Of a stretch of 7,727 nucleotides of DNA, positions 1-5,032 are shown piece after piece (the first letter of the stretch is position 1; the number at the start of each line of letters is the position of its first letter). Where the stretch lies: positions 1-7,727 of the forward strand of contig JAGXRS010000397.1 in NCBI GenBank assembly GCA_018335615.1. The letters run 5' to 3'. Both the position numbers and the translations under genes were made by a program. A model generated the notes under the pieces. It had not been told where the DNA came from and did not search any database. It worked only from the letters and a program-made list of their open reading frames with translations. The DNA comes from Hydrogenophaga sp. (lineage in GTDB: Bacteria; Pseudomonadota; Gammaproteobacteria; Burkholderiales; Burkholderiaceae_C).

Positions 1-1094
1 TCCAGCAGCCAGTACAGCGGCTTGGCCAGGATGGTCAGCCAGCCGTAGTCCTTCACCAGCTCCAGGCCGGGGGCAATCGTCTCCAGCACTTTTTCTTCCT
101 GCGGGCCGACGAACAGGCGCGCGTCCACCCGCTGCACCTGGCCCGGAGCCAGGGTGGGCAGCGTGGTGATGGTGCCCACGGCGTACAGGTTGCTGTCGAT
201 CTTGCGGGCGAAGTTCTCGCGCGCCAGTCCTTCGCCCAGCAGCCAGGCGGAGGCGAAGTAGTGCTGCACCATGGCCACATAGCCGTCGCTGGTGGAGCGG
301 ACGAAATCGGCCTTGTTCTTCTCGATGTCCTCGAACTCGACCTTCTGGTATTTCTGTGCCTCGGTGTAGATCGCCGGGCCCGTGAAGGTGGAATAGAAAG
401 GCGTCTCGCTGCTGAGCTTGTTGCCGTCGCGCACCAGTTGCAGGTAGAGCTGTGGCGTCACCGGCTGCTCGCCGTTGTTCACCACCTCGTGCTGCACGGC
501 GATGTCGTAGCGGCCGCGGGTCAGCGTGTAGGTCTTGACCAGCTTCACGCCGCCGACCTCGGCCGACTCGAAGCGCACCTGCAGTTCGTTCTGGCCCTCG
601 GCCAGCGTGGTGGCGCCCGGCACCAGGGTCATGGGCGTCTTGTGGGTGGGGAAGGTGCCGCCGATCAGGCCCGTCTGGGCCACATAGGTGCGCCCGGCAT
701 CCTGCACCAGCAGGGTGAAGGGCTGATCGTCCTGGTCTTTGCTGGTGAGCGTGGCCTCGGCATGCTCCGTCAGCTTCGCCTCGATCACCGAGCCTCCCTC
801 GCTGTTGAACACCAGGCGCAGCACGTCGGTGCTCACCACATGGCGCACGGCCGCAGCGGCCGGGGCGCCGGCGGGCGATTCGCCGACCGCAGCCCCGCTG
901 CCGGTGGCCCTGGGCAGGCTGGCATCGCCGGTCTCGGAAGGTGCTGTCGCGGTGGTGGGCGCAGCCGGTGCCGTCACCGCCGATCCCGGGAAAAAGGTCG
1001 GCTGGTGGCCGTTGTGGATCTGCCACTTGTCCCAGATCAGGACCATCGAAAGGCCAAAAACCACCCACAGGATGGACCGACGGATGTCATTCAT
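1..1094 (-). CDS. yidC: Membrane protein insertase YidC, 5' part (runs off the left edge)
   Basis: YidC inserts and folds inner-membrane proteins, alone or with SecYEG. The reading frame is open from an ATG at 1094 to the window edge, giving about 364 residues of a protein that is usually about 550-570 long. Residues 1-6 (MNDIRR) precede a first membrane segment (about 7-21, SILWVVFGLSMVLIW). A Pro/Ala/Thr/Gly-rich linker follows (about 38-83). The large periplasmic P1 domain then begins near HVVSTDVLRLVFNSEGG (85-101). The visible part ends at YGWLTILAKPLYWLL, the approach to the second membrane segment. The catalytic core, with its conserved membrane Arg and the later helices, lies outside the window. 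The start was chosen because it gives the typical N-terminus and lies 8 bp after yidD; the ribosome site is weak. In related genomes mnmE often follows, which cannot be seen here. The identification is firm; function of the missing part is inferred. Confidence 0.97.
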   Translation of the reverse strand, partial: MNDIRRSILWVVFGLSMVLIWDKWQIHNGHQPTFFPGSAVTAPAAPTTATAPSETGDASLPRATGSGAAVGESPAGAPAAAAVRHVVSTDVLRLVFNSEGGSVIEAKLTEHAEATLTSKDQDDQPFTLLVQDAGRTYVAQTGLIGGTFPTHKTPMTLVPGATTLAEGQNELQVRFESAEVGGVKLVKTYTLTRGRYDIAVQHEVVNNGEQPVTPQLYLQLVRDGNKLSSETPFYSTFTGPAIYTEAQKYQKVEFEDIEKNKADFVRSTSDGYVAMVQHYFASAWLLGEGLARENFARKIDSNLYAVGTITTLPTLAPGQVQRVDARLFVGPQEEKVLETIAPGLELVKDYGWLTILAKPLYWLL

Positions 1095-1102
1095 GACGGG
1101 TT

Positions 1103-1459
1103 CTACTTTTCTGAGGAAGGGGAAACGGGAGCGGCACCGGGCTCGGGGGCCGGGGCCATGCGCTGCGCGCGCGCCACATCATAGACATCACCGCCGGTTC
1201 GGCCCAGCAGCCGTGAAAAAAGCGCCGGGGCGTGCTGCGGCACCTCGTCAACGCCCCCGGCGCACCACGGGTGGCAACGTCCCAGCCGGTGCAGCGTGAG
1301 GTAGCTGCCCGCCAGCGCGCCGTGGCGTTCCAGGGCGCCCAGCGCATACACCGAGCAAGACGGCTCGAAGCGGCAGTTGCTGCCCAGCGCAGGGCTGAGC
1401 AGCAGGCGGTAGCCTTTGACCAGCCCCACCAGCCCTTGGCGCGGCCAGTCAGACAGCAT
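1103..1459 (-). CDS. yidD: Membrane protein insertion efficiency factor YidD
   Basis: YidD is a small, membrane-associated protein that assists YidC-dependent insertion. The product is 118 residues. The family core is clear: an amphipathic N-terminal helix (GLVKGYRLLLSPALG, about 12-26), then the cysteine signature CRFEPSC (C29, C35), Y38, the ALxRHG segment (43-47), and RCHPW with C62, H63 and a further C66, ending near GGVDEVP. The frame stays open far upstream inside rnpA, but the ATG at 1459 is preferred: the family N-terminus begins there and GGAG lies 7 nt before it. It overlaps the 3' end of rnpA by 11 bp, which suggests translational coupling. About 45 residues after the conserved domain form a Pro/Ala/Arg-rich tail that makes it longer than E. 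coli YidD (85 residues). This tail has no recognised motif and is probably lineage-specific and disordered. Confidence 0.95.
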   Translation of the reverse strand: MLSDWPRQGLVGLVKGYRLLLSPALGSNCRFEPSCSVYALGALERHGALAGSYLTLHRLGRCHPWCAGGVDEVPQHAPALFSRLLGRTGGDVYDVARAQRMAPAPEPGAAPVSPSSEK

Positions 1460-1913
1460 GGGGTGGCTCCGTTGGCGCGGGTGCCGGCATGGCCGCCAGC
1501 GAAGCGCGCGGCCGCGACGCCGCATCGGACCGTCCCGTGCAGGCGCGGTCCAGCAGCTGGTCCAGCTCGGCGCGCACGGCGCGCTTGAGCACATCCGACG
1601 TGGCGCTGACGAACTGTTTGCGGCTGAATTCGGTGCGCAGACGCACGACCAGCGCCGCCTGCGGCAAAGCCGCGGCGCGCTCGCGCGACGCTTCATAGAT
1701 CTGGCGCCGGATGGCGTTGCGCGTGACGGCGCGGCGTGCCCACCGTTTGGGCAGGAGCACACCGAGCCAGGCATCGGCCACCGGAAACAAAGGCCGCCCC
1801 TCGCGGGCCGCATCGAGCGCCACGCGGTGCAAGGCAAAGTGGGGGGTTTTGGCCACAGGGGCACCCGCCATGACGGCCTGGAACTGCTGTCGCGACCGCA
1901 GCCGTTGCACCAC
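1449..1913 (-). CDS. rnpA: Ribonuclease P protein component (C5 protein)
   Basis: RnpA is the protein subunit of RNase P. With the catalytic M1 RNA (rnpB, not in this window) it removes 5' leaders from tRNA precursors. The product is 154 residues. It opens with RLRSRQQFQAVMAG, the family's N-terminal segment with the conserved Phe (F11). It carries the signature basic helix, LGVLLPKRWARRAVTRNAIRR (about 50-70), with the RNxxRR motif at 65-70, and ends the fold with a basic C-terminal helix region. The start is GTG at 1913 with AAGG 7 nt upstream. A second in-frame GTG follows at 1910 and could serve instead. An in-frame stop at 1947-1949 limits further extension. Residues after about 120 are an Ala/Pro/Arg-rich tail absent from the 119-residue E. 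coli protein. It lies 64 bp downstream of rpmH, the usual co-transcribed partner. Confidence 0.97.
   Translation of the reverse strand: MVQRLRSRQQFQAVMAGAPVAKTPHFALHRVALDAAREGRPLFPVADAWLGVLLPKRWARRAVTRNAIRRQIYEASRERAAALPQAALVVRLRTEFSRKQFVSATSDVLKRAVRAELDQLLDRACTGRSDAASRPRASLAAMPAPAPTEPPHAV
1467..1472 (-). promoter_or_regulatory. Ribosome binding site that fixes the yidD start
   Basis: The minus strand reads ACGGAG, with 7 nt before the ATG at 1459. It lies inside the rnpA coding region. It supports the internal start over the longer open frame and allows reinitiation by ribosomes finishing rnpA. Confidence 0.6.
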
Positions 1914-1920
1914 TGCTGAA

Positions 1921-1924
1921 CCTT
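1921..1924 (-). promoter_or_regulatory. Ribosome binding site supporting the GTG start of rnpA
   Basis: The minus strand carries AAGG, 7 nt before the GTG at 1913 and 10 nt before the second GTG at 1910. The spacing favours the first codon. No in-frame ATG lies between the upstream stop (1947-1949) and the conserved N-terminus. Confidence 0.5.
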
Positions 1925-1977
1925 GCGGGTCGGTCAGTGGGCGCGGTCAGGCCGGCAGCGGCACGGCATGCGCAGCC

Positions 1978-2112
1978 TCAGACGGCCAGGCGCTTGCGGC
2001 CCTTGGCGCGACGGGCGTTGATCACGGCACGGCCACCACGGGTTTTCATGCGGACGAGGAAGCCGTGGGTGCGGGCGCGTTTGATCTTGGAGGGCTGGTA
2101 GGTGCGTTTCAT
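1978..2112 (-). CDS. rpmH: 50S ribosomal protein L34
   Basis: L34 is a small basic protein of the large ribosomal subunit that binds 23S rRNA. The product is 44 residues and almost all of it matches the family: MKRTYQPSKIKRARTHGF at the start, a central RMKTRGGR, and ARRAKGRKRLAV at the end. The frame is open upstream to 2172, but the extra 20 codons would cross the predicted promoter. The universally conserved MKRT start fixes the ATG at 2112. The Shine-Dalgarno match is weak (a GAG 4 nt upstream). It is the first gene of the leftward set and is transcribed divergently from dnaA, the usual arrangement at bacterial origins. A sigma70-like promoter is seen about 30-60 bp upstream. Confidence 0.99.
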   Translation of the reverse strand: MKRTYQPSKIKRARTHGFLVRMKTRGGRAVINARRAKGRKRLAV

Positions 2113-2142
2113 GATGCTCAGTAGAAATCGGGAAAACCCGTG

Positions 2143-2172
2143 ATTATCGCAAACAAAAGACTTGTCCGGCAA
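2143..2172 (-). promoter_or_regulatory. Predicted sigma70 promoter for rpmH (and rnpA-yidD-yidC)
   Basis: On the minus strand, GATAAT (2148-2143) is a 5/6 match to the -10 consensus. TTGCCG (2172-2167) is a 4/6 match to the -35, with an 18-bp spacer. Transcription would start near 2136, giving a leader of about 24 nt before the rpmH ATG. Position and direction fit the first gene of the leftward set. This is by-eye matching and is not experimentally shown. Confidence 0.55.
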
Positions 2173-2217
2173 GCACTTGCGGCGCTGATCGCTCGCAAGC
2201 CTTCGTCTGGCAGGCTT
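2169..2217. repeat. Nested inverted repeats in the rpmH-dnaA spacer
   Basis: GCAAG (2169-2173), CTTGC (2176-2180) and GCAAG (2195-2199) can pair in two ways. The longer hairpin joins CTTGCGGCG (2176-2184) with CGC-T-CGCAAG (2190-2199): nine pairs with one bulged T and a five-base loop, CTGAT. AAGCCT (2197-2202) also pairs with AGGCTT (2212-2217) across nine bases, so the folds compete. No T-run follows on either strand, so a terminator is unlikely. The cluster lies just upstream of the rpmH -35. Its role is unknown. Confidence 0.6.
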
Positions 2218-2245
2218 ACCGGACGTCTGAAAGGCCCCCGCCGAC

Positions 2246-2275
2246 TTGTGGATAAGTCGCCCGCCCGCCTACAAT
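2246..2275 (+). promoter_or_regulatory. Predicted dnaA promoter overlapping a DnaA box
   Basis: TACAAT (2270-2275) is a 5/6 match to the -10 consensus. TTGTGG (2246-2251) keeps the TTG of a -35 at 18-bp spacing. The start of transcription would be near 2282, leaving a leader of about 49 nt before the ATG at 2331. The -35 is almost wholly inside the perfect DnaA box, so DnaA binding would be expected to block RNA polymerase. That fits the known autorepression of dnaA in other bacteria. Confidence 0.5.
2247..2255 (-). promoter_or_regulatory. Perfect DnaA box
   Basis: The minus strand reads TTATCCACA, identical to the strict 9-bp DnaA consensus. It sits upstream of dnaA and overlaps the predicted -35 element of the dnaA promoter. 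A role in autoregulation, origin function or both is inferred. Confidence 0.85.
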
Positions 2276-2295
2276 GGAGGGTCTGCCCGAGCCTT

Positions 2296-2304
2296 TTGTC
2301 CACA
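2296..2304 (+). promoter_or_regulatory. Near-consensus DnaA box
   Basis: TTGTCCACA on the plus strand differs from TTATCCACA only at the third base. It lies in the predicted dnaA leader, in inverted orientation to the perfect box, with 40 bp between the two. Weaker binding than at the perfect box is expected. Confidence 0.6.
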
Positions 2305-2330
2305 ATAACAGCGTACCCGCCATCTCCAGC

Positions 2331-3737
<1,407 letters not shown>

Positions 3738-3761
3738 CCCCGCTGCCCGACGCCCGAAACG

Positions 3762-3777
3762 CCCCGTTTAAATGGGG
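3762..3777. repeat. Inverted repeat with TTTAAA centre in the dnaA-dnaN spacer
   Basis: CCCC (3762-3765) and GGGG (3774-3777) flank GTTTAAAT, whose centre TTTAAA is itself a palindrome. It lies 24 bp past the dnaA stop. The stem is short and no T-run follows, so termination is doubtful. It could be a protein-binding palindrome or part of a weak dnaN promoter, but no good -35/-10 pair was found. The rest of this 108-bp spacer shows nothing recognisable. Confidence 0.35.
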
Positions 3778-3845
3778 TGAGAATAGAGAAGTTTGGCTTC
3801 AGCCGACGACCCGGCCATTGGCCCACCGAGACGAAAGAACCTGAC

Positions 3846-4952
3846 ATGATTGTTTTGAAATCGACCCAGGACAAGGTCCTGGCCGCCCTGCAATCGGTGG
3901 CTGGCATCGTGGAGCGCCGTCACACGCTGCCCATCCTGGCCAACGTGCTGCTGCGCAAGACCGGCTCGCAGGTCCAGCTGACCACCAGCGACCTGGAAAT
4001 CCAGATCCGCACCACCGCACAGCTCGATGGGGACGAAGGCAACTTCGCCACCACTGTGGGCGCGCGCAAGCTGATCGACATTTTGCGCACCATGCCCGGC
4101 GACCAGACGGTGAGCTTGGAATCGTCGGCCGGCAAGCTGGTGCTCAAGGGCGGCAAGAGCCGCTTCACGCTGCAGAGCATGCCGCCGGAAGACTTCCCGC
4201 TGGTGCAGGAATCGGCCACGTTTGGCCCCGCCTTCTCGGTGCCGCAGAAGGCGCTGAAGAGCCTACTGGGCCAGGTGTCGTTTGCCATGGCGGTGCACGA
4301 CATCCGCTACTACCTGAACGGCATCCTGTTCGTGGCCGAAGGCCAGCAGCTCAGCCTGGTGGCCACCGACGGCCACCGCCTGGCCTTTGCCAGCGCCACG
4401 CTGGACGTGGACGTGCCCAAGCAGGAGGTGATCCTGCCGCGCAAGACGGTGCTGGAACTGCAGCGCCTGCTGAGCGACAAGGAAGGCGCGATCGAGATGC
4501 AGTTCGCCGCCAACCAGGCCAAGTTCAGCTTCGACGGCATGGAGTTCGTCACCAAGCTGGTGGAAGGCAAGTTCCCCGACTACAACCGCGTGATCCCGCG
4601 TAACCACAAGAACATCGTCACGCTGGGCCGCCAGCCGCTGCTGTCCTCGCTGCAGCGCACCGCCATCATGACGAGCGAGAAGTTCAAGGGCGTGCGCCTG
4701 AACATCGAGCCCGGCGCGCTGCGCGTGGCCTCCAGCAACGCCGAGCAGGAAGAGGCGGTGGACGAGCTTGACATCGACTACGGTGGCGACACCATCGAGA
4801 TCGGCTTCAACGTCACCTACCTGATCGACGCGCTGCAGAACATGAGCCAGGAAATGGTGCGCATCGAACTGTCGGACGGCAACAGCTCCGCGCTGGTGAC
4901 CAATCCCGACGACAACGCCTTCAAATACGTGGTCATGCCCATGCGCATTTGA
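3846..4952 (+). CDS. dnaN: DNA polymerase III beta subunit (sliding clamp)
   Basis: DnaN is the homodimeric ring that tethers DNA polymerase III and many repair proteins to DNA. The product is 368 residues, matching the family (366 in E. coli). Three clamp domains of about 120 residues each fit the length. Recognisable segments are MIVLKSTQDKVL at the start, RRHTLPILANVLL (24-36), TTSDLEIQI in the first domain, ATDGHRLA in the middle one, and the C-terminal YVVMPMRI, whose last residues line the peptide-binding pocket for clamp partners. The frame is open upstream to a GTG at 3777, but the added residues do not resemble DnaN, so the ATG at 3846 is chosen. The ribosome site is weak (AAAGA about 8 nt upstream). 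It lies between dnaA and gyrB. Co-transcription with dnaA is likely, as I see no convincing promoter or terminator in the spacer. Confidence 0.99.
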   Translation: MIVLKSTQDKVLAALQSVAGIVERRHTLPILANVLLRKTGSQVQLTTSDLEIQIRTTAQLDGDEGNFATTVGARKLIDILRTMPGDQTVSLESSAGKLVLKGGKSRFTLQSMPPEDFPLVQESATFGPAFSVPQKALKSLLGQVSFAMAVHDIRYYLNGILFVAEGQQLSLVATDGHRLAFASATLDVDVPKQEVILPRKTVLELQRLLSDKEGAIEMQFAANQAKFSFDGMEFVTKLVEGKFPDYNRVIPRNHKNIVTLGRQPLLSSLQRTAIMTSEKFKGVRLNIEPGALRVASSNAEQEEAVDELDIDYGGDTIEIGFNVTYLIDALQNMSQEMVRIELSDGNSSALVTNPDDNAFKYVVMPMRI

Positions 4953-4978
4953 TCGCCACGCGATCCTGCCTACTCCAA

Positions 4979-5012
4979 GCCCGACCCGCTGCCCAGCGGG
5001 TTTGGCCTTTCT
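4979..5012 (+). terminator. Terminator-like hairpin between dnaN and gyrB
   Basis: CCCGCT (4985-4990) pairs with AGCGGG (4995-5000) around a GCCC loop. The stem can be extended by A-T and G-T pairs, then by GCC/GGC across one mismatch (4979-4981 with 5004-5006). The tail is TTTGGCCTTTCT, which has T-runs but is interrupted, so it may be a leaky terminator or attenuator rather than a strong stop. It begins 26 bp after the dnaN stop. If active, gyrB would need its own promoter, and none is obvious in the 20 bp left before the start. Confidence 0.5.
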
Positions 5013-5032
5013 AGCGATTGAGAAAAGTCACC

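Larger units (their letters stand above)
2113..2330. other. rpmH-dnaA spacer: candidate oriC / divergent regulatory region
   Basis: In many proteobacteria with the rpmH-dnaA-dnaN-gyrB order, the origin lies beside dnaA. This 218-bp non-coding spacer contains a perfect DnaA box at 2247-2255 and a one-mismatch box at 2296-2304. It also has an AT-rich stretch at about 2120-2165, nested inverted repeats at 2169-2217 and two divergent promoters. No DnaA boxes of similar quality were seen in the dnaA-dnaN or dnaN-gyrB spacers. Two boxes are few for a full origin, so this may be a partial or unusually sparse origin, or only the dnaA control region. Only one GATC is present (2187-2190), so sequestration of the E. 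coli SeqA type is not suggested. Confidence 0.6.

Noticed and set aside
261..1919. Several plus-strand open frames of 118-307 codons opposite yidC, yidD and rnpA
   Set aside because: They are Ala/Arg/Gly/His-rich shadows of clearly conserved minus-strand genes and have no family resemblance.
2129..2140. CGGG-AAAA-CCCG hairpin in the rpmH leader as an L34 autoregulatory element
   Set aside because: The stem is only four base pairs long, too short to claim a regulatory structure without comparative support.
2187..2190. GATC in the rpmH-dnaA spacer as a Dam/SeqA sequestration site
   Set aside because: It is a single copy, whereas sequestration-type origins carry many, and it sits within the hairpin, where its presence may be chance.
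3779..3784. GAGAAT as the -10 of a dnaN promoter
   Set aside because: It is only a 4/6 match and has no recognisable -35 at 16-18 bp upstream.
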